A DNA stretch of 64,000 nt. It comes from Granulicella sp. dw_53. Lineage in GTDB: Bacteria > Acidobacteriota > Terriglobia > Terriglobales > Acidobacteriaceae. Positions within the stretch are counted from its first letter, which is position 1. Every line of letters starts with the position of its first letter. The position numbers and the translations under genes are program-made. Shown here in pieces: positions 48,001 through 56,468 of this stretch. The stretch spans positions 1 to 64,000 of the forward strand of contig NZ_JAAVUR010000016.1 in assembly GCF_018449545.1 (NCBI RefSeq), given 5' to 3'. The notes beneath the pieces were generated by a model, which was not told the origin of the DNA, did no database searches, and saw only the letters and a program-made list of their open reading frames with translations.

Positions 48001-48341
48001 TGTTGAACCCGGCGGCGTTTGCGCGGCAGGCCATCGGCACCGCGGGCAACGCGGGCCGTAACATTGTCTACGGCCCACACCAGCGTCGAGCCGATCTATC
48101 ACTGTTCAAGACCTTTCCCATTCACGAGACGCTGGCAATGCAATTCCGTGCGGAGTGCTTCAACATCTCCAACACGCCGAACTTCGCGCAGCCCAGTGGC
48201 GCCATCAGCAGTTACGCAAGCACACCCGATTCAAATGGCCGCTTCGTCGCTACCAGTGCAAACAACTTCGGTGTCAGCACTGCTACGGCACCGGGATCCG
48301 CGGCTCGACAGTATCAGTTTGCCGCTAAACTCACCTTCTAA
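45075..48341 (+). CDS. TonB-dependent receptor, Oar-like (second)
   Basis: A 1088-residue outer-membrane protein from the ATG at 45075. A signal peptide (ASVALSAALCLSTVGARGQ) precedes a carboxypeptidase-regulatory domain (TGDVLGTVTDSSDAAVSGATI, about 25-110), a plug (SKAVSDLPLNGRNVYGLIQ; VEAIQTVRVDTNTYTAEVGR) and a beta-barrel ending AAKLTF. It shares its plan with the receptor at 32086 but differs throughout. The sulfatase gene follows at 71 bases, which points to uptake of a sulfated glycan or similar ester. It is probably controlled by the divergent membrane regulator. Confidence 0.93.
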   Translation: MTAPTIARRASVALSAALCLSTVGARGQVATGDVLGTVTDSSDAAVSGATIRIENTGTHISKEAHSGDNGAYTFTQLQPGTYSLTVTGPGFKTISNPSLNLVAGDRDRVDVALTIGGSSETVEVTAQPSALQTDNTNVGSTIDSKAVSDLPLNGRNVYGLIQVAPGVNAGAPSSLTSGTRPDDRRQSSSVSANGQYELVNNNLIDGLDNNERFKGLILLRPSVEAIQTVRVDTNTYTAEVGRTAGAAITILTKSGVDQFHGSLYEFFRNDITDARNYFARTSVLPRKPELRQNQFGGSIGGPIVKGRTFFFADLEEFRQVDATGTVYTSTVPTAYEVDHPGDLSDVGGPVITSIDATALAYFKLYPHPNQAGSSFTPGTSVPTNNYLYNPARSQNTTLGDLRIDQHFKNSDTLFGRYSYNKVNTFVPGQFPSVGNLGPGGQAGTYPGLSEITTHNGQLGYTHAITPNLLLDLRTGYTLFLDHVNQLNAGQAFNTGGAYNIPNANGCIGCDGLAPVSPGGGWTGLGDATFLPILLNESAYQYTAGITWARKNHTIKVGDAVIRRLVSNLQQNYGKPAISFNGSTPIAAISNFFRGQPFSYQRQGLTRRPHVRTWEESAFVQDDWRALPNLTLNIGLRYDIFTAPNEKEGFFSNLDLNAATLTVNSTGGVKTNHANLAPRFGFAYTARPKLVLRGGFGMSFYANDVQNAFYLQNPPYAFATGTLTSTTPISAGVVAFPATVSTTALSGAVWAKPYNYKNAYVEQFNLLLQRDFGGNVITLGYVGELGRHLNAQIGNYNLPAPSGSAVVPALRYAPQLPNVNTIQFFGSFAVSAYHSLQTSFERRLSHGLTLNANYTMAHAMDNTNNQGTEGDAGYGLQPAIISRYDYGNSTLDVRHRIATTANYAIPFKGGRVAKMILGSWQVNALVFWQTGSPYAITSNVTQNGRAYINLPTVTSDRPDRVPGVPLYSASRSATGGMLNPAAFARQAIGTAGNAGRNIVYGPHQRRADLSLFKTFPIHETLAMQFRAECFNISNTPNFAQPSGAISSYASTPDSNGRFVATSANNFGVSTATAPGSAARQYQFAAKLTF

Positions 48342-48411
48342 GCACGTTGGAAGATGATGTGAACTCCCACGTCCCACGATGTAAACCCCGTTCTAACTTC
48401 TTCGAGGATCG

Positions 48412-49881
48412 ATGAGCCAGGACCGACGCACCTTTGTAAAGAGTATGGCAGCCAGCCTCATGGCGCCCGCCCTCCGCACAGCAACTGCTGCGCCTACGCC
48501 CGATATCGGATCTCAACAGGATGCAGCAAAGACGCGACCGAACGTGGTTCTGATGATCTGCGATGACTTGGGATACGGCGATCTGGGTTGCTACGGCTCC
48601 GCGATTCCTACGCCGAATCTTGATCGTCTGGCCGCTCAGGGTACGCGGTACATGAGACACAATTCGGCGCACCCTATTTGCTCGGCCTCAAGGGCGGCTC
48701 TGCTCACCGGTCGTTATGCCCCGCGCAGCCATACTCCGGGCGCCCTGTTTCCTCACTCCAAAGGCGTCGATAAGAATGAGCGGACGCTGGCAAATCTCTT
48801 CAAGGATGCTGGCTATCAGACGCATGCCATCGGCAAATGGCATCTGGGTGATGTCGACGGCTATTGGCCCACAGATCGAGGCTTTCACAGCTTCTACGGA
48901 GTGCCCTATAGCGACGACATGAAGCCCCTGCCGTTGATGCGTAACGTCACCTCATTGGACCGGGATACTGATCGAGATGAATTGACCCCGCGCTACACCG
49001 AAGAGGCACTCAAGGTTTTGGAGAACGGTGATAAGCGCCCTTTCTTTCTCTATCTCGCGTATTCCTACCCGCACGATCCCGCACGCGGATCGAAGGCATT
49101 CAAAGGCCGCTCGCAGTTTGGCGATGTGGGAGATTCCATCGAGGAGATCGATTGGAGCGTGGGCATGGTGATGGATGCTTTAGCGAAGAGTGGCCGAGCC
49201 GACAATACGGTAGTCATCTTTACTAGCGATCATGGGCCGTGGTTCCAGGGTTCGGCGGGCAAAACCCGTGGGCGTAAGGGCTCTACCTTTGAAGGCGGCG
49301 TCCGCGTGCCATTTCTCATTCGCTGGACCGACCACATTCCTGCGGCAACGGTTAGCGGCGAGTGGTCAAATCATCTGAATTTACTTCCTACTCTGAGCCA
49401 TTGGTGTGGTCTGTCCAAATCAAGATTGCCTTTGGACGGCTTCGATGCGAGTGCTACCTTCCTGCACGGCGACCCCGCACCTGCCAAACCAGTACTCTAC
49501 TTTACGCCGGTGGGCAACATGGTCGTGCACTGCATTCGCGTCGGAGCTTGGAAGCTTCGCGTGGCCCAAAGTGACGGGCAAATCTACATCAACGACCGGC
49601 CCGGATCAACAGGAAACTATCTGCTTCCGAAACCAGAACTCTATAACCTCCACACGGATCCGATGGAGTCCTACGACGTAGCGAAAAAGCACCCTGAAAT
49701 CGTCCGCCAATTACAAACGCAGTTGGATGAGGAGATTCAGACATTTCCTCAGGAGACACAACAAGCGCATGCTGCCCTACAGAAAAACGTTGCAAGTGTT
49801 GTGACACCCCCGGGGGCAACACCACGCATACTGACGGGCCCACAGCCGGATTGGGCTTGGGAACCAGAAGACCGGCGCTGA
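48412..49881 (+). CDS. Tat-exported arylsulfatase-type sulfatase
   Basis: A 489-residue sulfatase. The N-terminus DRRTFVKSMAASLM fits a twin-arginine signal. The active-site motif CSASRAALLTGRY near residue 88 has the cysteine converted to formylglycine (C-x-A-x-R type). Metal-site blocks are VLMICDDLGYGDLGCYG near 45 and FTSDHGPW near 270; GKWHLGD is near 143. It removes sulfate esters from a glycan or aryl compound in the periplasm. A formylglycine-generating enzyme is not present in the window and must be encoded elsewhere. Confidence 0.94.
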   Translation: MSQDRRTFVKSMAASLMAPALRTATAAPTPDIGSQQDAAKTRPNVVLMICDDLGYGDLGCYGSAIPTPNLDRLAAQGTRYMRHNSAHPICSASRAALLTGRYAPRSHTPGALFPHSKGVDKNERTLANLFKDAGYQTHAIGKWHLGDVDGYWPTDRGFHSFYGVPYSDDMKPLPLMRNVTSLDRDTDRDELTPRYTEEALKVLENGDKRPFFLYLAYSYPHDPARGSKAFKGRSQFGDVGDSIEEIDWSVGMVMDALAKSGRADNTVVIFTSDHGPWFQGSAGKTRGRKGSTFEGGVRVPFLIRWTDHIPAATVSGEWSNHLNLLPTLSHWCGLSKSRLPLDGFDASATFLHGDPAPAKPVLYFTPVGNMVVHCIRVGAWKLRVAQSDGQIYINDRPGSTGNYLLPKPELYNLHTDPMESYDVAKKHPEIVRQLQTQLDEEIQTFPQETQQAHAALQKNVASVVTPPGATPRILTGPQPDWAWEPEDRR

Positions 49882-49999
49882 ACAGAGGCTTTCAAGTAGC
49901 GTCGCCCGCGACATTCTCCGCGCCAAACCATGGTCCCCCTCTCGCACAAGACCTCGTGTTCTCGTAGTGGGTGCTCGGTCCGGTCATGCGGAAGCCGCT

Positions 50000-50461
50000 C
50001 TAAACATCGAACTGTCGTAAATGATGGTCTAGGTTTCGATAAACCAGTGCAGCCCACTGCTGACTCGTGAGCCTTCCAAAAAAGGCATGTGAATACTGAG
50101 GGCGGGATGGCGGTGCCGTAGTGATGAAACTGTTGATCGTGGTCAGCAGCTTCGTGCGCTCGCTTTCGAAGTCGCACGCGGTAGAGTGTGCAGAGAGAAG
50201 CTCCGGCGCTGTCTGCGAATTACGCCTAAAAGGTATCTCCCGTCTGAAAAACAGCGGCTTGTAGAGTGAACCGACGATGTTTGTGGGAAACGGTTCACGT
50301 TTCGGCCGGATGATGCCCATCGCCATCTGTACGCTACAGGTGCAATGTGCAAGGGCCTGGGTGACGGACATGCTGCCCCACTGCCTTACGCTGTCAGGCC
50401 GGAGGAGCATCAGGCGCCGTCTTATCTCTTCCGCTGTTTCGGGTTGAAGAAGGTTCTTCAT
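50000..50461 (-). CDS. DUF1569 (DinB-like) protein
   Basis: A 153-residue protein from the ATG at 50461 (GGAGCTTC upstream). The start KNLLQPETAEEIRRRLMLL and the segment WGSMSVTQALAHCTCSVQMAMG are characteristic of DUF1569, as is the FFGRLTSQQWAALVYRNLDHHLRQF ending with its paired histidines. This is a four-helix DinB-like fold with a possible metal site. The function is unknown. It is isolated between sulfatase and TetR genes. Confidence 0.82.
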   Translation of the reverse strand: MKNLLQPETAEEIRRRLMLLRPDSVRQWGSMSVTQALAHCTCSVQMAMGIIRPKREPFPTNIVGSLYKPLFFRREIPFRRNSQTAPELLSAHSTACDFESERTKLLTTINSFITTAPPSRPQYSHAFFGRLTSQQWAALVYRNLDHHLRQFDV

Positions 50462-50674
50462 GAAGCTCCGTCGCTCTCTTGGTTGAATTCCATGTTGGAT
50501 TATCTCGAGACGAGCTGCGTGGGAGCTTCCCACTCGGCGACTACCTCGGCGGGATCGCGATGAGACAACGTCGCGGTGGAAATGGACATCTCCTTTCGTT
50601 GCGCTGGAAAATTGAGGCGATTTCTAATCTACTTTTCCCTGATGCGGTTCGAGTTATTAAACATCATTTACATG

Positions 50675-50689
50675 TTGGATGACATCTAA
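50675..50689. promoter_or_regulatory. TetR operator, copy 1
   Basis: TTGGATGACATCTAA lies 71 bases upstream of the tetR start. Its reverse complement, TTAGATGTCATCCAA, occurs at 51759-51773 before the SDR gene. The core GATG-w-CATC is palindromic apart from the centre. It is a likely binding site for the TetR protein. Confidence 0.68.
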
Positions 50690-50759
50690 GTTGAAATGGA
50701 GCACTTTTAAGAAGTCTCCACCGGCCGGAATCTGACGGTCAGCCCGGGAGGTTTGAAGT

Positions 50760-51347
50760 ATGAGGAAATCGAGGAAGACGACCGCCGAAACGCGGCAACG
50801 CATCATCGAGACTGCATCAGAGGAGTTCCGCCGAAACGGAATCGAAAAAACCGGGCTTTCTGAGTTGATGGCCGCAGCCGGCTTGACCCACGGCGGCTTC
50901 TATAAGCATTTCGAATCGAAGGAACAACTTGCTGAAGAGTCGGTCGCATTTAGCATCGATTCGATGATCGAATCCTGGCGTCGCACGCTGTCGAACGCAC
51001 GACCGAAACGCGGGCTCCAAACCGCAGTCAAGGAATATCTTTCTACGAATTTGCGTGACGACGTGGCTTCCGGTTGCCCCTTTGCTGCTCTGTGCAGCGA
51101 GATGGCGCGGGACGACCAATCGGTACGTGAGACTTCAACCACGGGATTCCTGAAGATGGTTGATTTGATCGCCGGTCAACTCGGTGGGATGAGTCGACCA
51201 GCTGCGCAAAAAGAGGCGCTATGGATGTTTTCGTCCATGATTGGAGCTGTAGTCATGGCGCGCGTTGTCACTGATCCAGAGATCTCAGACTCCATACTTC
51301 GGGAGGCGCGGAAGCATCTTTTGAGGCCTTCGAAGGATATCCGCTAA
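50760..51347 (+). CDS. TetR/AcrR-family regulator
   Basis: A 195-residue repressor. The N-terminal helix-turn-helix reads TRQRIIETASEEFRRNGIEKTGLSELMAAAGLTHGGFYKHFESKE, the standard TetR form, at residues 10-55. The effector domain follows and has CPFAALCSEMARDD near residue 105. It is of the YdhM/NemR/AcuR-like subgroup, which often senses reactive carbonyls or acyl compounds, and cysteines in CPFAALC could be part of that. It shares a 15-base palindromic operator with the SDR gene 530 bases downstream. Confidence 0.93.
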   Translation: MRKSRKTTAETRQRIIETASEEFRRNGIEKTGLSELMAAAGLTHGGFYKHFESKEQLAEESVAFSIDSMIESWRRTLSNARPKRGLQTAVKEYLSTNLRDDVASGCPFAALCSEMARDDQSVRETSTTGFLKMVDLIAGQLGGMSRPAAQKEALWMFSSMIGAVVMARVVTDPEISDSILREARKHLLRPSKDIR

Positions 51348-51877
51348 AAACCCGGAAGAGGTGGGAGAGCTTCAAGAATTACGATAGGCGGCATACCCAT
51401 CAAGGTGGCCGGCAATGGCGTCGACCATTTAAGAAGCCAATCCTTGCGGTCTCGCGGGGTCAAAGATCGCCTCGCGCTACCTCGCTTCCAAAGCGGCGAA
51501 CGGGCATTTGTCCGCCGAGTCGCCATGGTGGCTGGGCGAAGGTCGCGATTGCGGCATTAAGCCTGGGGTCTTCTAAGGCCCGGATGACAATTGCCTTTCG
51601 GCGACTCGGCCATCGATTCGATAACGAACGCGGGCTTCCTCATCACCGTACCTGATTCTTGATACGTCGCCGTCCTTCGGCAGTCTCTTGTCTCGATTTC
51701 CTCATGCTCAATCCTCTTTCGCGGCGCATTTAATCGGAAATTCTGCGTCCATTCCAATTTAGATGTCATCCAAAATCTAAATAGATGTCGGTCGACCTCT
51801 AAAAAGGCAATAAAGGGACATCTCCTCATAAAACTGAGAATCTCGCATCTTTCTCGCACAAACGAAAGGAATTGAAT
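51348..51877. promoter_or_regulatory. Spacer with second TetR operator and SDR promoter
   Basis: About 530 bases without a credible gene; small frames in it are out of character. The right part holds TTAGATGTCATCCAA at 51759-51773 (operator copy 2) and a related half-site TAGATGTC near 51782. The SDR ribosome-binding region gaaaggaattg precedes the ATG at 51878. Confidence 0.55.
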
Positions 51878-52756
51878 ATGTCCAAAACTATCCTTATTAC
51901 CGGCGCGAGTAGCGGTTTCGGCCGCGACACCGCAGAGACGCTTGCTCTTGCAGGCCATACTGTATTCGCTTCAATGCGTGACGTTGCTGGCCGGAACCGA
52001 CTCCACGCTAATGCTTTGCGTGCAAGGGGCATCTATGTAGGAGAGATCGATGTGACCGACGACGCGTCGGTACAGAAGGGCGTCGACTTGGTCCTCGCCG
52101 AGACCGGTCGAGTCGACGTCGTCATCAACAACGCCGGCCTCGGCTCGTTGAACGTCTCCGAAGCGTTTACCTCAGATCAGTTGCGCGAGCTCTTCGATGT
52201 GAATGTCATCGGCGTTCAGCGTGTGTTGCGGGCCGTGCTACCGACGCTACGCAGTCAGCACGAAGGCCTGGTAATCAATATCGGCTCTATATTTGGGCGC
52301 GTCGTCGTACCGTTCAATGGCGCCTATGCTGCTTCCAAGTTTGCGGTCGAGGCACTCAATGACACATATCGCTACGAACTGTCGCAGTTTTGCATCGACG
52401 TGGTTCTGATCCAGCCGGGCTCCTATCCAACGAACATGTTCGTCAGCGCACAATATCCCGGTGACGTCGGACGCGTTGCTGCCTATGGGCCAATCGGGAC
52501 TATACCCGAGAAGATTCTCCAGACGATCCTGGATGGGTTCAAGAGAGAGAATGCGCCGGATCCACACGATGTGGCAGTAGCCATCGCCGATCTGATAACG
52601 CAGTCGAACGGCTCGCGCCCTGACCGTGTGGTCGTGGGTCAAGCTTTCGGCGCGGATCTAATCAATGGAGCAGCGGCGACAGTGCAGTCGAAACTGCTTG
52701 AGGCCCTTGGCCTGGCTTTCTTGGCACAATCTCCAGCAGTGCCTGCAGGAGTGTAA
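51878..52756 (+). CDS. SDR-family oxidoreductase
   Basis: A 292-residue classical-type short-chain dehydrogenase. The cofactor loop is ITGASSGFGRDTAETLA, with the NNAGLGSL motif near residue 84 and the catalytic Ser in NIGSIFG and Tyr-x3-Lys in YAASKFAVEAL. The basic residue in SMRDVAGRNR suggests NADP. The C-terminal 90 residues extend past the core. It is controlled with tetR through shared 15-base palindromes, so it probably detoxifies or converts the TetR ligand. Confidence 0.92.
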   Translation: MSKTILITGASSGFGRDTAETLALAGHTVFASMRDVAGRNRLHANALRARGIYVGEIDVTDDASVQKGVDLVLAETGRVDVVINNAGLGSLNVSEAFTSDQLRELFDVNVIGVQRVLRAVLPTLRSQHEGLVINIGSIFGRVVVPFNGAYAASKFAVEALNDTYRYELSQFCIDVVLIQPGSYPTNMFVSAQYPGDVGRVAAYGPIGTIPEKILQTILDGFKRENAPDPHDVAVAIADLITQSNGSRPDRVVVGQAFGADLINGAAATVQSKLLEALGLAFLAQSPAVPAGV

Positions 52757-53075
52757 ATCGACGTTGCGGATCGGGATCAATGCCGGTCCGCAACTCATCG
52801 ACGAGCGTCCACAGATGGAGCCTCAAACACCAAAAACCGATTGGGAAAACTGACCGTGTTGCTGCACAGCATGTGGCGCAATCGTCAGACCTTCATATCC
52901 TTCCCCCAATCTTCCACGCAAGCCATCGTCGCGGCTTGAACCCGCACCAAGAATACACAGGGAAAAAGGGAAAAAAACGACTTTGCTCCAGACGATTCCA
53001 TCTCGTGTTCGGGGGACTGCGCTCTAGAACCTGGCCAGCAAAGGCCGACTAACAGATAGCAGCCTCGATTCCTCA
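52757..53075. other. Gene-free spacer
   Basis: About 320 bases between the SDR gene and the small membrane gene. Frames here are short and uncharacteristic. I see no terminator with a clear T-run and no repeat. Confidence 0.4.
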
Positions 53076-53366
53076 TCATCGGACCCCAACAAGCACCGGG
53101 TTCAAAAGAGCCCTCTTCGAGTGTGGATAGAAGTCCGACAGGAACCCAAACAAGAGACCAATCGACAAAAGCGAAAACAAGAGCAAAAAGACTATGAAAA
53201 GAAAAACCAAAAGCCCCTTGATTTCTACAGCCGTCTCATAGAAGCCTCTAGGGCCTGAGGTGGCTTTGCGCGCGATTAAATAATCCGGCTGAACTTCGAC
53301 TATATACGCTTGCTCTGCCATAGGGAAACCGTCCGATCTCTTTACAAAGCTTAAACTTGATGACAT
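53076..53366 (-). CDS. Small one-segment membrane protein
   Basis: Up to 96 residues, or 81 from the ATG at 53321 (MAEQAYIVEVQPDYL). A beta-like N-terminus is followed by one long hydrophobic stretch, GLLVFLFIVFLLLFSLLSIGLLFG, then a basic tail. No family is recognised. It diverges from hipB across the operator region. Its composition is reasonable for a gene, but there is no homology evidence. Confidence 0.42.
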   Translation of the reverse strand: MSSSLSFVKRSDGFPMAEQAYIVEVQPDYLIARKATSGPRGFYETAVEIKGLLVFLFIVFLLLFSLLSIGLLFGFLSDFYPHSKRALLNPVLVGVR

Positions 53367-53384
53367 TCAATTCCAATTAATCGA

Positions 53385-53440
53385 TTGATTTATACATCAA
53401 TTTTTATTGATTTTGTCTGAAAATTTGACGTATACTTCAA
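53385..53440. promoter_or_regulatory. Two HipB operator copies
   Basis: TTGATTTATACATCAA at 53385-53400 and TTGACGTATACTTCAA at 53425-53440 share TTGA-n2-TATAC-n-TCAA, both inverted repeats with starts exactly 40 bases apart. The second ends three bases before the hipB ATG. Spacing near four helical turns suits cooperative binding by HipB with HipA. Binding is inferred. Confidence 0.7.
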
Positions 53441-53442
53441 CT

Positions 53443-53697
53443 ATGAAAACTCTTCAGGAATTCGGCGAAGTCGTAGCAGCTACCCGCCGGGAACTCCGGC
53501 TGAAGCAGAAGGACGTAGCGGTCCAAGCAGGCATCACGCCGGAGCTGCTCCTGAGATTTGAACGAGGGCAGGTCTCCGAATTCGGTGCGCGAAAGCTTCT
53601 TTCCGTTCTCGCAGTCTTGGGCATGGAAGTGACATTCGTGAAGTCCGGCATGTCCGGCTCGCTCGATGAACTGAGGCGAGAACGGGGTAGCGCGTGA
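53443..53697 (+). CDS. hipB: HipB-like antitoxin (XRE HTH)
   Basis: An 84-residue helix-turn-helix protein from the ATG at 53443. The fold reads FGEVVAATRRELRLKQKDVAVQAGITPELLLRFERG at residues 6-40. It ends with the short GSLDELRRERGSA tail usual for HipB. It should repress the operon and neutralise HipA. It overlaps the hipA start by four bases, GTGA. Two matching operators lie directly upstream. Confidence 0.88.
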   Translation: MKTLQEFGEVVAATRRELRLKQKDVAVQAGITPELLLRFERGQVSEFGARKLLSVLAVLGMEVTFVKSGMSGSLDELRRERGSA

Positions 53698-55064
53698 AAC
53701 TCTCCGTCTATGTCCTTGGCCGCGAGGTCGCCGTGCTTGAGTCTGTAGGCGACTTTAAGAGTGTGCTCAACTACCTTCCCAATACGACGACAGACGATTT
53801 TGTTTCTTTGACTATGCCGGTTCGCACAGAATCCTACATCTGGGATGACCAGCTTCCTCCGGTTTTGCAAATGAACCTGCCGGAAGGATATCTCCTCCAG
53901 GTGCTTCAGGAGCAATTCGGTCCCCATATTGGGGCAAGCCCAATAGCTCTTTTATCTGTGATTGGCAGGAATATGGTGGGACGCATTCAGGTAGCTGCTG
54001 CCGGTGCAGTGCTGGAAGAATCCGCCAAGTCGATTGAGGTCGCCGAACTGTTGCAAGGGGACAACTCAGAAGAGGCTTTCGCGGAGCTGGTCCGGCAACA
54101 CGCGACCAGTGGTGTCTCCGGAGTCCTGCCCAAGTTTCTGGATGTCGAGGAAGAGGCGGCGCCAGATGCCACGGGTTCCGGCAAACAGCTCGGTCCCCAT
54201 CAAAAAGCTACTTTATTAACCCGTCGTCACATCATCAAAGGCTCTTCGGGGCGGTTGCCATTTGCCGCACTCAATGAGTACTTGTGTATGCAGGTCATAG
54301 GAAAGGTGCTTCCCAGCGCGAAGGTCGAGGTATCACGGGATGGCAATGCCCTCGTGGTGTACCGCTTCGATGTGGATGATGAGGGACAGCCACTTTGGGG
54401 GATGGAAGATTTCTGCGCTCTGCTTGGTCTGCGTCCCGCACAAAAGTATGAGACAACGTGGGAGCGGATCGCCCGCGCCGTGCGGGATCACGTACCAGGT
54501 CCACGTCAGTACGAAACATTCCAACGATTGACCGAAACACTCTTATTGACCTACGCTCTGCATAATGCCGACTGTCACTCAAAAAACGTCGCTCTGCTTT
54601 ATACCTCGCATGCTGATGTACACCTCTCTCCGGCCTACGATTTCCTGACGACAAGCGTCTACGCGGGCTATCAGCGAAATCCGCCGGGCATATCGTTTCT
54701 CGGCAAGAAGACATGGACGCCGGGCAAGAGTCTATCCAAGTTCATCGCGGGCACATTCGGCATACCTTTACGCGAGCAATCGGTCATATTGGAGCGCATC
54801 AGTGATGCGGTTGCCGACACCGTGCCTCTGGTCCGTGAAAGGATGTCCCAGCTTCCCGAGTTCAGGGACATCGGGAAGCGGATGCTTCTGGCCTGGCAGG
54901 AAGGCATAACTAATCTTCGCGATCGCCGGGCTTACGCTGCCGGGGATTGGCCCGCAGATAAAGTATTTGAAGGCATTTCCGACCCGCCAAAGCTCGAAAA
55001 CCCAAGGACGATCTTCGGTCGCTCGCCGCTCCTTGGTTCCCGCACCTCGCGCTCGGAAGAGTAG
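53694..55064 (+). CDS. hipA: HipA-family Ser/Thr kinase toxin
   Basis: A 456-residue kinase that in E. coli phosphorylates glutamyl-tRNA synthetase and slows growth. The N-terminal subdomain starts KLSVYVLGREVAVLESVG. It has the FNLPEGYLL-like QMNLPEGYLLQVL block, the ATP-site region KGSSGRLPFAALNEYLCMQV, YRFDVDDEGQPLWGMEDFCALLG, the catalytic loop with ALHNADCHSKNVALLY, and the metal site LSPAYDFLTT. All the expected parts are present, so it should be active. It starts with GTG inside the hipB stop. Confidence 0.93.
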   Translation: MKLSVYVLGREVAVLESVGDFKSVLNYLPNTTTDDFVSLTMPVRTESYIWDDQLPPVLQMNLPEGYLLQVLQEQFGPHIGASPIALLSVIGRNMVGRIQVAAAGAVLEESAKSIEVAELLQGDNSEEAFAELVRQHATSGVSGVLPKFLDVEEEAAPDATGSGKQLGPHQKATLLTRRHIIKGSSGRLPFAALNEYLCMQVIGKVLPSAKVEVSRDGNALVVYRFDVDDEGQPLWGMEDFCALLGLRPAQKYETTWERIARAVRDHVPGPRQYETFQRLTETLLLTYALHNADCHSKNVALLYTSHADVHLSPAYDFLTTSVYAGYQRNPPGISFLGKKTWTPGKSLSKFIAGTFGIPLREQSVILERISDAVADTVPLVRERMSQLPEFRDIGKRMLLAWQEGITNLRDRRAYAAGDWPADKVFEGISDPPKLENPRTIFGRSPLLGSRTSRSEE

Positions 55065-55206
55065 TCATTGCCGTGAACATGAGGTGTCGAATCATATGCG
55101 ACGCATCATTCCCCCTCGGTTTCATCGGAGAGCTAAGAGATTTTTCTCCAAACATCAGGTCTGCTCGTTATCCTAGGTACTCTCATTATTGTCGCGACCT
55201 TTATCG

Positions 55207-55464
55207 TCAAACATAGCCGATAGAAATCGCGTTAGCGAGCAAGCTTATCGGGAACTGCGGAATAGGCGGCAGGACGGCGGGCGGCCATAGCACCAAAAGC
55301 TTGTCGTTAGGTGGATCGAGAAATCCTTCAAGATAGCGTGCCTGAACGTAGTGGTCCTGAGGAGAGGCGCTCATTGCTTTCAATGATCGACCTTCCCTGT
55401 CAAAAGCGAGGAAACAGAGGCTTCCAAAGTTTGCCGTTTCCATTACTCCAGAAGCTTCCGCCAA
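55207..55464 (-). pseudogene. DUF4238-like N-terminal fragment
   Basis: An 85-residue frame whose PQDHYVQARYLEGFLDPPNDKLLVL resembles the opening of DUF4238 proteins (HHYVxxxYLxxF, then a K-L-x-V strand). Such proteins are normally 250-350 residues; here the frame stops early with no continuation seen. It lies after hipBA among debris. I rate it as a remnant, with moderate doubt about the family. Confidence 0.4.
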
Positions 55465-56081
55465 GTCTCGAATCTCATTAGGGCGCAGAAGAATCCGAGC
55501 CAGTCATTGAAGCACCCTGATTATCTCGTCCGGGATATCTTCACGCCGTATGTCTTGTAGGACTGCACGTACAGATTCCGCCTTCTGAAGCAGAAGGAAT
55601 ATGCGACTGATATATTTTCATACCGACCGTTCCATCTCAGTCAATAACAACGCAGGACATATCAATGAGCGCTGACCTTAATCACTGTTGATCGAGTGCT
55701 GCACTCGCAGGAAGTTGATCCTCACCCAAGGAAGAGAATCCCTCGACGCAATCGCTGGCTTGGTCATGCTGAGGAGCATACTCAGTATCTAATCTTGTAG
55801 AGCGTCGCCCTATCGAGGCCATGAGGTGATGCCGGCACGAACCAACGGAGAAATGGCAACCCCAGTTAATACACCCGACTGGAAATATGTTTTTGGCCCT
55901 TTTGCAGCAAGTAGCAATCTTCCACGATCCATGCACAAACCCAACAAAGACAAAAGTTCAACGTGGCTTCAAGGGTTGATTTCTCTGCAATGAATAGCAG
56001 CAAATTCCAAACGCAACCGGATTATTCCCCTGGTACACAATAGACGCGAGGCTTTCACTGTCTTGTTCTATACTTCCCGGC
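55465..56081. other. Gene-poor stretch
   Basis: About 617 bases with no frame I would call a gene and no recognisable repeat or terminator. Composition is lower in GC than the core. Confidence 0.4.
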
Positions 56082-56363
56082 ATGGATACCCGTCTACTCA
56101 TCGTCCCCGCAGCAGAAGGCTACAGAGTTCACGTATTAGCTCCAGGCAAACCGACCCGTAGTTGGTTGAAGGTCTACCGGACCAAGTCATTTTGTATATG
56201 TGAACTACTATGCGCTGACCTGATCAGCCCTGAAGAATCAGAGGAAGCTCTGTCTGAAGATTTCAGTTGCAATTGCACAATGCTGGTTTTTAAGAGAGAT
56301 GTTCATCCCGACGTATTAAGGGCGATTGGATTTGTCGAACAGAAAATAAACAGGGTGAACTAG
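56082..56363 (+). CDS. Small hypothetical protein
   Basis: A 93-residue soluble protein starting MDTRLLIVPAAEGYRVHVL with a beta-hairpin look. Five cysteines in SFCICELLCADLI and FSCNC could bind metal, and an acidic helix SPEESEEALSED lies between. No family is recognised. It is first in a set of small genes in the 56.0-57.7 kb stretch. The ATG follows a weak purine-rich site. Confidence 0.5.
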   Translation: MDTRLLIVPAAEGYRVHVLAPGKPTRSWLKVYRTKSFCICELLCADLISPEESEEALSEDFSCNCTMLVFKRDVHPDVLRAIGFVEQKINRVN

Positions 56364-56468
56364 ACTCGACCGATTACGGATCCTATTTCCCAAATCGGTA
56401 CGACTTTCAATCAGGCAAAGAGCGGATTCAGTAGACGCCTTGAGGACAAGTGGCTATGCTGGCACGAG

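Noticed and set aside
51344..51526. 60-codon minus-strand frame after tetR
   Set aside because: Pro/Arg-rich without domain or ribosome-binding site; it lies in a promoter-bearing spacer.
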